From NCBI GenBank assembly GCA_964387775.1, contig CAYLZO010000221.1, positions 1 to 8,885 on the forward strand: a DNA stretch of 8,885 nucleotides. Direction: 5' to 3'. How positions within the stretch are numbered: the stretch's first letter is position 1; every line of letters begins with the position of its first letter. The notes beneath the pieces were generated by a model that did no database searches, was not told the origin of the DNA, and saw nothing but the letters and a program-made list of their open reading frames with translations. Positions 1-6,491 of the stretch are shown here, piece after piece. Position numbers and translations under genes: made by a program. The stretch is from CAYLZO01 sp964387775 (lineage in GTDB: Bacteria; Chloroflexota; Anaerolineae; JAAYZQ01).

Positions 1-56
1 GAAGTAGCGTTTTCATTCGTCAAGACAGACTTCCTGTATCACTAACCATGTTACCA

Positions 57-689
57 CTACCCTTCTTCTGACAGGTAGTAGGTCATCCTTTGCAGGTGGA
101 GCGTGGGGTCAATGTACTGGATGCGCACGTCCTGGGGAACCGAGACTGTGATGGGCGCATAGTTGAGAATGGCCTTCACCTCCCCGGTCACCAGGTCGTC
201 TACGACCGACTGGGCGGCGCTGGCCGGCACGGCGACGATGCCCACCTTTACGCCAGATTCCCGCACTCGTTCAGGTAGCTCTGCGGCGTCCTGGATCTCT
301 AGCTGGCCGAGATAGCGGCCGATCTTTTGGGGGTTGTTGTCAAAGACGCAAGCCACGCGGAACCCCCGGTCCTCAAAGCCGCCGTGGTGGCAGATGGCGT
401 GGCCCAGGTCGCCGGCACCCACCAGCGCCATGTCCCATTGGGTATCCAGGTTCAGGATTCGCTCCAGTTCGCTGCGCAGGTGGGCGATGTCGTAGCCCAT
501 GCCCTGCTTGCCGAACTCGCCGAAATGGGAGAGGTCCTTGCGGATCTGCGCCGAGCTGATCCCCAGCCGCTCGGCCAGCTCTTTCGAGGACGTGATCGTA
601 TCCCCTTCCTCCAGCAAGTGATTCAAGGCGCGCAAGTAAACGGGCAACCGCCCGATGACAATGTCTGGGACCTGCTTGTCCGCTGCCAT
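57..689 (-). CDS. rex: Redox-sensing transcriptional repressor Rex
   Basis: Predicted 210-residue cytoplasmic repressor that binds DNA when NADH/NAD+ is low and releases it when NADH rises, controlling fermentation and respiration genes (known for the Rex family). Visible domains: an N-terminal winged helix (about residues 10-80), with SSKELAERLGISSAQIRKDL as the recognition region followed by the Rex-typical FGEFGKQGMGY; then a Rossmann fold with the dinucleotide motif GAGDLG at 91-96 and an acidic residue ending the second strand at D117 (VFDNNP). The C-terminal YIDPTLHLQRMTYYL matches the domain-swapped helix of Rex proteins. Length is normal for the family. A longer in-frame start at 746 exists, but the ATG at 689 is preferred because AGGAG lies 6 nt upstream and homology begins just after it. 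It lies 94 bp downstream of mutS with its own candidate promoter, so it is probably a separate transcription unit. Confidence 0.95.
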   Translation of the reverse strand: MAADKQVPDIVIGRLPVYLRALNHLLEEGDTITSSKELAERLGISSAQIRKDLSHFGEFGKQGMGYDIAHLRSELERILNLDTQWDMALVGAGDLGHAICHHGGFEDRGFRVACVFDNNPQKIGRYLGQLEIQDAAELPERVRESGVKVGIVAVPASAAQSVVDDLVTGEVKAILNYAPITVSVPQDVRIQYIDPTLHLQRMTYYLSEEG

Positions 690-695
690 CTGGTT

Positions 696-700
696 CTCCT
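696..700 (-). promoter_or_regulatory. Ribosome binding site of rex
   Basis: AGGAG on the minus strand, within a purine run (AGGGAGAGGAGA), 6 nt before the ATG at 689. It decides the start in favour of the 210-residue form over the upstream in-frame ATG at 746, which lies beside the -10 element. Confidence 0.75.
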
Positions 701-717
701 CTCCCTGCCCACGATCC

Positions 718-735
718 TTGTGAATTCCTGAACAG
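718..735 (-). promoter_or_regulatory. Candidate Rex operator overlapping the rex start site
   Basis: The minus strand reads CTGTTCAGGAATTCACAA. The right half-site TTCACAA is a perfect match to the commonly reported Rex operator TTGTGAA-N4-TTCACAA. The left half matches at 4 of 7 positions, giving 11 of 14 overall. The site begins 2 nt downstream of the -10 hexamer and covers the expected transcription start (about 730), a usual place for a repressor site. A second dyad, TCCTG-AA-CAGGA (726-737), overlaps it and could be the real operator of another factor. Autoregulation by Rex is inference. Confidence 0.4.
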
Positions 736-736
736 G

Positions 737-765
737 ATGATACCACAGATTACCCGAAAGCGCAA
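737..765 (-). promoter_or_regulatory. Sigma-70-type promoter of rex
   Basis: Minus strand: TTGCGC at 765-760, a 17-bp spacer, then TATCAT at 742-737, preceded by TGG (extended -10). The expected start is near 730, giving a leader of about 40 nt before the rex ATG. It lies in the 94-bp gap between mutS and rex, so rex does not depend on mutS read-through. Confidence 0.65.
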
Positions 766-783
766 GCCTTGGTGCCCGGCCCT

Positions 784-3167
784 TTATTTGTCGAGCTTTT
801 TCTGCAGTTCGTACAGCTTGTTGAGGGCTTCCAGGGGCGTCATGGCGCTCACGTCCAGGGTTCTCAGCTCCTCCGCCAGGGGGTTCTCGGTGGCAAAGAG
901 CGGTAACTGGCGGACGTGGAGGGTCCGCTGGGTCGAGCCGGGAGCGCGGGCTTCTTGCTCCAGCTCTTCCAGGATCTCTTCGGCGCGATGGACCACCGGC
1001 TTGGGCAGGCCGGCCAACTGGGCCACGTGGATGCCGTAGCTGCGGTCGGCACCGCCGGGCACGATGCGCCGCAGGAACACCACCCGGCCCTTTTCCTCGG
1101 CGACGGCCACGTTGTAGTTGCGGATGCGGGGCAGCAGGTCGGCCAGTTGGGTCAGCTCGTGGTAGTGGGTGGCAAAGAGCGTCTTGCAGCGCAGGCCGGG
1201 GTGGTTGTGGACGTGCTCCACCACGGCCCAGGCGATAGAGATGCCGTCGTAGGTGCTGGTCCCGCGCCCCACCTCGTCGAGGACCAGCAGGCTGCGGGGC
1301 GTGGCGTGGTTCAGCAGGTTTGCCGTCTCGACCATCTCGACCATGAACGTGGACTGCCCGGCGCTGATCTCGTCCTGGGCGCCGATGCGGGTAAAGATGC
1401 GGTCCACCAGGCCGATGTGCGCCTCGTCGGCCGGCACGAACGAGCCGACCTGGGCCATCAACACGATGAGGGCTACTTGACGTAAATAGGTGGACTTGCC
1501 GGCCATGTTCGGGCCGGTGATGATCAAGATCGCCTCCTCGGCCGAGAGGTGGGCGTCGTTGGGCACAAAGGGTTCTTCGCGCTGCGTCACCTCGACCACC
1601 GGGTGGCGCCCGGCGACGATGCGCAGGTCGTCGCCCTCGTCGAGCTGGGGCCGCAAGTAGCGATGCATGAGGGCCACCTCGGCCAGGGCGGCCAACACGT
1701 CCAGGCGGGCCACGGTCTCGGCGATCTGGAGGAGGCGGTTGGCGGCGGCGCCCACCTGGTCGAGCACCTGCCGGTAAATGCCCGCCTCCAGGTCGACGAT
1801 GCGCTCCTGGGCGTTGAGGATCAGGCTCTCGTACTCTTTGAGCTCGGGGACGATGTACCGCTCCGAGTTGACCAGCGTCTGCTTGCGGATGTATTCTTCG
1901 GGCACGCGGTCGGTGTTGGCCTTGGTCACCTCCAGGTAGTAGCCAAAGACCTTGTTGTAGCCGACCTTGAGGCTTTTGATGCCCGTCCGCGCCTGCTCCT
2001 TTTTCTCCAGGTCGGCCACCCAGGCCTTGGCGTCCCGCGAGGCGGCCTTGACGTTGTCCAGCTCGGTCGAAAAGCCGTCGCGGATGACGCCGCCGTCGCT
2101 CAGGGTGGCCGGCGGGTCGTCGGCGATGGCCTGGCGGACGAGCTCGGTGACGTCCTGGCAGGGGTCCAGGTCGGCCACCCCTTCGAGGAACTCGGCCCCG
2201 CCGGCCATCGAGGCCACCACTCCGCGCATCTCGGGCAGCGTCTCCAGGCTCTGGCGCAGGCCCACCAGGTCGCGGGGCCGGGCGATGCCCTGCACGGCCC
2301 GGCTGGTCAGCCGCTCCAGGTCGGCCACCTCCTTGAGCAGGGTCCGCAGCCGGGTGCGGGCCGGCGTGTCGTCGTAGAAGGCCTGCACCGCGTCGAGGCG
2401 CCCGGCCAGCCGCGCCAGGTCAAGGAGGGGGCGAGTCAGCCAGCGGCGCAGCAGCCGCCCGCCCATGCTCGTGACCGTGACGTCGAGCACGCCCAGGAGC
2501 GAGCCCTGGACCGTGCCCCGCCGCAGCGTCTCGGTCAGCTCCAGGTTGCGCCGGGTCGCGCCGTCCAGGGTCATAAACTCCGCGGTCGAGTAGGTCCGCA
2601 AGTTGGAAAGCTGGCTGAGCCGGGCGCGCTGGGTCTCGCCCAGGTAGTGGAGCAGGCCGCCCGCGGCTCGGACCGCCAGGGGGTGACCACCCAGCCCAAA
2701 GCCGTCCAGGCTGGCGACCTCGAAATGATCCAGCAGGGCCTGGCGGGCCGTCTCCAGCTCAAAGGGCCACCGGTCATAGTCGGTCACGGCCAGCCCGGCC
2801 AGCGGCGAGCCGGGTTGCTGCTCGTCCTCGACGATCCCGGCGTCGGGCGTCACCACTTCGGCGGGGTTGAGGCGGTCGAGCTCCTCGACGACGAGGCGCA
2901 CGGCGTCCTCGCCGGCGAACTGGGTGGCGGCGAACTCGCCCGTGGTGATGTCGGTGTAGGCCAGCCCGGCCCGCTGGCCATCGAGGAGCACGGCCGCCAG
3001 GTAGTTGTTGCGCCGCTCGTCCAACAGGGAGGGCTCGACTACGGTGCCGGGCGTGACGACGCGCATCACCTTCCGGTCCACCAGGCCCCGGTCGGGCACC
3101 TCGCCCACCTGCTCGACCATGGCTACCTTGTGGCCGGCCTGGATGAGCTTGGCGACGTAACCCTCCA
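784..3167 (-). CDS. mutS: DNA mismatch repair protein MutS, larger C-terminal part (5' end cut by N gap)
   Basis: Mismatch-recognition ATPase that binds mispairs and recruits MutL. This piece holds the end of the mismatch-binding domain (EGYVAKLIQAGHKVAMVEQ), the connector domain (VVTPGTVVEPSLLDER onward), the lever/clamp helices (including KVGYNKVFGYYLEVTKAN) and the ATPase. Numbering from the methionine at 3120, Walker A is GPNMAGKST at 536-544, the signature loop is DEISAGQSTFMVEM near 583-596, Walker B is LLVLDE at 611-616 and the H-loop is ATHYHE near 650-655. The C-terminal tail LYELQKKLDK resembles the family's dimerisation end. The methionine at 3120 is not the real start: the frame stays open and homologous through 3167 to the Ns. 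Mapped on the N-terminal piece, a composite would be about 861 residues, normal for MutS. The sequence beside the gap duplicates, in diverged form, what the other piece already encodes. Confidence 0.95.
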
Positions 3168-3177
3168 NNNNNNNNNN
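3168..3177. other. Scaffold gap of 10 N inside mutS, probable chimeric join
   Basis: Ten unknown bases separate two contigs. On the left, 3101-3167 encodes MutS residues EGYVAKLIQAGHKVAMVEQ and onward. On the right, 3201-3267 encodes the equivalent DGYLARLVKLGVSVAICEQ. The flanks thus overlap in protein coordinates but differ in sequence, and the two mutS reading frames are not in register across the Ns. Ten is probably a placeholder length. The join is better read as two homologous genes brought together than as missing sequence. Confidence 0.85.
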
Positions 3178-3469
3178 CGGGCCCCTTGGCGGCGCCGGGG
3201 TCGCCGACCTGCTCGCAGATGGCCACCGACACGCCGAGCTTCACCAGCCGCGCCAGGTACCCGTCCGCCGAGTGGTAGGGCACCCCCGCCAGCGGCACTC
3301 GCTGGTCCTTGCCCACCGGCCGCGACGTCAGCACGATGTCGCAGACCCGGGCGACGATTTTGGCGTCGTCGTCAAAGGTCTCGTAAAAGTCGCCCAACCG
3401 AAAAAAGACGATGGTTTCCGGGTATTGCTTTTTGATGCGCAAGTATTGGCGGCGCATGGGTGTGGTCAT
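3178..3469 (-). CDS. mutS: MutS N-terminal fragment (3' end cut by N gap)
   Basis: 97 residues of the MutS mismatch-recognition domain, starting MTTPMRRQYLRIKKQYP. It carries the Phe-X-Glu mismatch-wedging motif as GDFYE (F28, E30) and the conserved VPLAGVPYHSADGYL (58-72) and AICEQVGDPGAAKGP (83-97). The ATG at 3469 is supported by GAGGAGC 7 nt upstream (minus strand, 3477-3483) and by alignment with the usual TPMMRQYL start of the family. The last 30 or so residues cover the same part of MutS as the other contig's edge but differ at half of the aligned positions, so this fragment may belong to a different organism or paralogue. It is divergent from the small gene at 3601 across a 131-bp gap. 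No convincing mutS promoter was found there. Confidence 0.9.
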
Positions 3470-3519
3470 GTTCGCTGCTCCTCGTCGTAATGGTCAAACG
3501 CGATGGGACCAATCTCCTA

Positions 3520-3548
3520 TTGTGCGTCTTGATGCCCTTTGTTAGAAT
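3520..3548 (+). promoter_or_regulatory. Sigma-70-type promoter of the small exported peptide gene
   Basis: TTGTGC (3520-3525), a 17-bp spacer, and TAGAAT (3543-3548), preceded by TGT (extended -10). The expected start is near 3555, giving a leader of about 46 nt to the ATG at 3601. It is the best evidence that the small gene is expressed and is not chance coding sequence. Confidence 0.6.
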
Positions 3549-3600
3549 GCGGACAGACGGAGTCTGGATCAACCCCGTCCTAGAAAGGACTGTGCAGACT

Positions 3601-3864
3601 ATGGCAAAGCCGGTTCTCCTCACGCTGGTCGTGTTGGCTGCGTTGCTGCTGGCGCCTCTGATAGGCTGGCTCTTGAACGCGCCGGCGGTCCATCATCCGG
3701 TCCGGGCCGATGCTCCGGCCTCTTATAACTATACCTATCCCAGTCCCACTCCCGAACCGACGCCTGCTCCCACGCCCGATCCCGAGACGCTATTCCATAC
3801 CTTTGTTCCTGCCGTGTGCGTAGGCGCTCACTGTTTCGTCTTGACCACCTATCCCTATCCCTAG
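3601..3864 (+). CDS. Small membrane-anchored or secreted protein with PT-rich linker and CX4C tail
   Basis: No recognised family; 87 residues. Residues 1-27 are a hydrophobic helix after one lysine (MAKPVLLTLVVLAALLLAPL then IGWLLNA), either an uncleaved anchor or a signal peptide. Residues 38-48 are rich in Ala, Tyr and Pro, 48-62 form a SPTPEPTPAPTPDPE linker, and the tail LFHTFVPAVCVGAHCFVLTTYPYP in outline (65-87) holds C73 and C78 in a CX4C arrangement that could form a disulfide outside the cell. PTP linkers followed by a short F/Y-V/L-P hydrophobic motif are often seen at the ends of exported Chloroflexota proteins; that comparison is from memory. The ATG at 3601 is chosen because AAAGGA (3584-3589) lies 11 nt upstream, a rather long spacing, and a promoter precedes it. 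The frame is open from 3460, but the extra residues look non-coding. Its stop is 11 bp from the converging gene's stop. Function unknown. Confidence 0.6.
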   Translation: MAKPVLLTLVVLAALLLAPLIGWLLNAPAVHHPVRADAPASYNYTYPSPTPEPTPAPTPDPETLFHTFVPAVCVGAHCFVLTTYPYP

Positions 3865-3875
3865 CATTCGGCGGT

Positions 3876-6311
3876 CTATGGGTCCACACCGTTCAGAGCA
3901 AAGACCCAGACGCCGCGCTGGTTGAACAATAGGCGGTAGCCCAGGCTCTGGGCCAGCGCCTGGGCCGAGAGGGGGCCGCCCCGGGCGCCCACGTAGACGT
4001 GGGTCACGCCCTCGGCCCGCAGCGCGGGCCAGAGAGCCTCGGGGTCGTGGCCCGAGGCGAGCACGGCGGCACTCAGCTCGTTGACGGCCGCGATCTCGGC
4101 AGGCGGACCCAGGCCGTAGAGCAGTGAGGGCGGCACCGTCCGTCGCCCGGCCAGCGGCCCGATCCAGTAGCCGCCGTCCGCCCCGGCGTACATGTAGGCC
4201 GACCAGGGCATGGGATTGATGAGAAAGACGGCGTCAGGCGGCGTATTCGCCTCGATCCAGCGCAGGGCCGGCCCGTCGGCCTGGCGGTAGAGCACCGTGT
4301 CGGCGTTGAGGAGGGGCAGCATGGCCCATCCGCCATAGATCGTGGCCCCCGCCAGCAGCAGGCTGGCGCCCCAGCGATAGGCGGCCTGCCAGCGGGGCGA
4401 CAGGGCCGCCCGCCAGGCGGCCAGCACCTCGGTCACCACGTAGCCGCACAGCACCGACAGCGGCAAAAAGAGCGAGATTTCCACCGAGACATAGTTGATG
4501 AATCCGCCTCCCGGCAGGCCCCAGACCCCCAGGCTGGCCAGGACAAAGAGCAAGCCCACCCACAGGCCCAGCGTCAGGGCGAATCGCTGCCGCCGGACCA
4601 GGGCCCACAGCCAACCCAGGGCGCCCAGCACCAGCACGTACTCGCCCCGGGCGCCTGTCAGGTAGCGCCAGGAAAAGTCCTGGAACGCGCGCGGATCGGC
4701 ACCCGTCCAGGCCCCGAGTTTGGGCAGCCAGAGGGTCGTCAGGGCGGGGACGATCCAGGGCAGGGTCAGGGCCAGCACGCCGCCGGCCACCAGCCCCAGG
4801 CGCAGGCCGTCGGCGGCCAGGTGTTGCGGCCGGGTAGCGCGTCCATAGCGCTGCCCGGCGAGGTAGGCGAGCAGCAGGGCGGCGCAAAATACCGTCACCC
4901 GGTTGTGGGTGAGCACCAGGCCGGCCAGCGCCAGGGCCGAAAGGGCGAGGTAGCGCGGCGTCCCGGAAACTCTCTCGTCCAGGCCGCGCCGCAGCAGGAC
5001 AAAGGCCGCCGGCAAGATGAGCAGCCCGGCCAGTTGGGTGTAGCGCCCCCAGGACGCATAGTAGGCCGGCATGGGCGAAAAGAGCCCGGTGACCAACGCG
5101 GCGACGAGGCCCACGCCGCGGTCTCTGGTCAGATCCGCGGCCAGCAGATAGGCGGCGGGGACGGCCAGGGCGTTGAGCACCTGCCCCAGGAGCAGCATCG
5201 CTCCGGGCAGGTCCAGGCCCGACAGCCAGTGGAACGCGGCCAGGACGCTGTGAAAGCCGGCGTGGTAGCTGGCCGTGTCCACCGTGACAAAGGGCGCGTA
5301 CGTTTCGGGCAGCGCCCCGCCCTCGACGATGAGGCGGGCCAGGAGGGCGTGGTGCACCGAGTCGACCCAGGCCGGGGCGGCCAGATCGCGGACCATGGCC
5401 AGCCGGACGAGGAGAGACACGACAAAGATGGCGGCCAGGGGCCAGGTTGTCCAGATTGTAGAGGGTAGGTTGTAGGTTGTAGATGGGTTGCCGGGAGCGG
5501 GGGCGGGCAGGCGCTTTCGGGCTTGGATCAGGCGGCGGAGGAGGCGCCAGGCGGCGAGGGTGGCCAACAGCAGGGCACCAACCACGACGGTCGGGCGGCC
5601 CAAGCGCAGGCCGACGGTGGACGTCCACAGCAGCAGGAGGGCGACGACGGCCAAGCTGAGGCCCACGGCGAGGGCGGCTCGTTGGCCGGAGTCGAACGGC
5701 TCGTGCAGGTCCAGCAGGTCGAGGAGCAGCCAGCCGGGCAGCAGCAGGAGAGCTGCCAGGGGCAGCGCCAGCCAGGGGCGGGGCAGCAGGCCGGCCAGGT
5801 CGCCCAGCATCGCCCCGGCGTCATAGTCGTAGTAGAGGCGGAAGGCCAAATCGGCGTCGGCGGGGGCGCCGTCCACAAAAGCCCGGCCGCCGGGGTAGGC
5901 GTCCGCGTTTCGCCCGCCGACGCGCACCACCCCGCCAGCGGCGCGCAGGTGCACGTAATAGTTCTGTCCCGGCGGGCCCTTCTGCGGCGAGAAGGAGATC
6001 CGCGTGGGGTCGGCGCCCGTCACCGCCACCGGCTGGGAGACGAGGGGCTGCTCGTCTCCGGGGGCGTGGAACAGCTCAAAGACGAGGCTGGTGGCCCCGG
6101 CCCCTTCCGGCGCCGAGAGCCAGAGCTCGACGCCGGTCAGCCGGGGCCGCCGGGCGACCAAGGTCTGGCCGACGGCCTGCGTGCCCTCCACCATGCCGAT
6201 GGTGTGGCCGCTGAATTCCTGGCTGGCCTCCGGATCGGGCAGGGTGACGCAGCCGGTCGTGAGGACTGCGGCCAGACCCAGGGCCAGTAGCAGCGCGAAC
6301 GGTCGTTTCAT
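3876..6311 (-). CDS. Polytopic GT-C-like membrane protein with N-terminal exported domain
   Basis: 811 residues, probably a lipid-linked-sugar glycosyltransferase or related protein of the cell envelope; the substrate cannot be told. Residues 1-21 form a signal peptide ending in LTTGC, a possible lipobox with C21. Residues 22-165 are hydrophilic, probably a beta-sandwich domain (QTLVARRPRLTGVELWLSAP through ADLAFRLYY). About a dozen membrane segments follow (near 178-200, 211-233, 240-256, 288-306, 368-392, 399-416, 424-440, 454-486, 505-525, 557-572, 578-598, 608-632, 645-668). The first long loop contains WVDSVHH, with D317 a plausible GT-C catalytic acid. YYASWGRYTQLAGLLILP (417-434) and LTHNR (467-471) recall the DUF6541/RgtA-like membrane families. 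The soluble C-terminus (680-811) includes INPMPWSAYMYAGADGGYWIGP pieces and GVTHVYVGARGG, as in other GT-C proteins. The signal peptide fixes the start at 6311; no Shine-Dalgarno precedes it (see its promoter). A heptamer repeat encodes the linker near 277-286. Family assignment is moderate, function uncertain. Confidence 0.85.
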   Translation of the reverse strand: MKRPFALLLALGLAAVLTTGCVTLPDPEASQEFSGHTIGMVEGTQAVGQTLVARRPRLTGVELWLSAPEGAGATSLVFELFHAPGDEQPLVSQPVAVTGADPTRISFSPQKGPPGQNYYVHLRAAGGVVRVGGRNADAYPGGRAFVDGAPADADLAFRLYYDYDAGAMLGDLAGLLPRPWLALPLAALLLLPGWLLLDLLDLHEPFDSGQRAALAVGLSLAVVALLLLWTSTVGLRLGRPTVVVGALLLATLAAWRLLRRLIQARKRLPAPAPGNPSTTYNLPSTIWTTWPLAAIFVVSLLVRLAMVRDLAAPAWVDSVHHALLARLIVEGGALPETYAPFVTVDTASYHAGFHSVLAAFHWLSGLDLPGAMLLLGQVLNALAVPAAYLLAADLTRDRGVGLVAALVTGLFSPMPAYYASWGRYTQLAGLLILPAAFVLLRRGLDERVSGTPRYLALSALALAGLVLTHNRVTVFCAALLLAYLAGQRYGRATRPQHLAADGLRLGLVAGGVLALTLPWIVPALTTLWLPKLGAWTGADPRAFQDFSWRYLTGARGEYVLVLGALGWLWALVRRQRFALTLGLWVGLLFVLASLGVWGLPGGGFINYVSVEISLFLPLSVLCGYVVTEVLAAWRAALSPRWQAAYRWGASLLLAGATIYGGWAMLPLLNADTVLYRQADGPALRWIEANTPPDAVFLINPMPWSAYMYAGADGGYWIGPLAGRRTVPPSLLYGLGPPAEIAAVNELSAAVLASGHDPEALWPALRAEGVTHVYVGARGGPLSAQALAQSLGYRLLFNQRGVWVFALNGVDP
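5454..5481. repeat. Heptanucleotide repeat tract inside the membrane-protein gene
   Basis: Four consecutive 7-nt units on the plus strand: GATTGTA, GAGGGTA, GGTTGTA, GGTTGTA, followed by a degenerate GATGGGT and preceded by GGTTGTCC. On the coding strand the unit is TACAACC. It encodes part of STTYNLPSTIW (residues 277-287), a Thr/Asn/Tyr-rich linker unlike the surrounding Ala/Leu/Arg-rich protein, between two membrane regions. It is less GC-rich than its surroundings. Short tandem heptamers of this kind are known from intergenic DNA of Cyanobacteria and, as I recall, Chloroflexota. Here one lies in a coding sequence without breaking the frame. Confidence 0.6.
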
Positions 6312-6317
6312 GTCGCC

Positions 6318-6346
6318 ATTGTACCACGCCTGTCTGTCGGCTGCAA
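6318..6346 (-). promoter_or_regulatory. Promoter of the membrane-protein gene, predicted leaderless
   Basis: Minus strand: TTGCAG at 6346-6341, a 17-bp spacer, TACAAT at 6323-6318, preceded by TGG (extended -10). Only six bases (GGCGAC) separate the -10 hexamer from the ATG at 6311, so the first transcribed base should be at or within a base or two of the start codon. There is no room for a Shine-Dalgarno sequence. The signal peptide at the N-terminus leaves no better start codon downstream, and no ATG or GTG start in this frame appears just upstream. Confidence 0.65.
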
Positions 6347-6419
6347 CTGGTCTCTCACCAGCGTCGCCCCAGTGTCGGGTGCGTGGGGTCGCTCGTGGGT
6401 ATCGCTTGTCGCTCGCCTC

Positions 6420-6448
6420 TTGCCTTCTGTCTCCACCCGTGTTATACT
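6420..6448 (+). promoter_or_regulatory. Sigma-70-type promoter of the histidine kinase operon
   Basis: TTGCCT (6420-6425), a 17-bp spacer, TATACT (6443-6448), preceded by TGT (extended -10). The expected start is near 6455, leaving a leader of about 37 nt before the GTG at 6492. It lies in the 180-bp divergent region 6312-6491, back to back with the membrane-protein promoter; the two -35 elements are about 74 bp apart, with no other clear element between them. Confidence 0.65.
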
Positions 6449-6491
6449 GAATGCAGGATCATGTACTGCAGTGAGGATAGGATAGCGACCC

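Noticed and set aside
1..56. Minus-strand TTGACG at 18-23, with exactly 17 nt to the window edge, as a possible -35 of another unit downstream of rex
   Set aside because: The -10 element would lie outside the window and cannot be seen. Nothing else in these 56 bases is identifiable.
1549..3435. 628-codon open frame on the plus strand, antisense to mutS
   Set aside because: It mirrors the mutS codon pattern, is dominated by Gly, His, Val, Gln and Leu typical of antisense frames in GC-rich genes, crosses the N gap, and has no recognisable domain.
3470..3600. A promoter for mutS (for example TTGGTC with TACGAC 17 bp away on the minus strand)
   Set aside because: The -10 candidate matches consensus at only three positions and lacks the clear form of the other promoters in the window.
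3865..3875. Bidirectional terminator between the converging small gene and membrane-protein gene
   Set aside because: Only 11 bp separate the stops, with no hairpin or T-run there; no intrinsic terminator was found.
4234..5628. 464-codon minus-strand frame inside the membrane-protein gene
   Set aside because: Arg/Pro/Gly-rich out-of-frame product of GC-rich sequence on the same strand. The overlapping frame has a signal peptide and membrane segments and is clearly the real one.
6452..6470. Inverted repeat TGCAG-N9-CTGCA near the kinase transcription start
   Set aside because: A 5-bp stem with a 9-nt loop is expected by chance. It could be an operator, but nothing else supports that.
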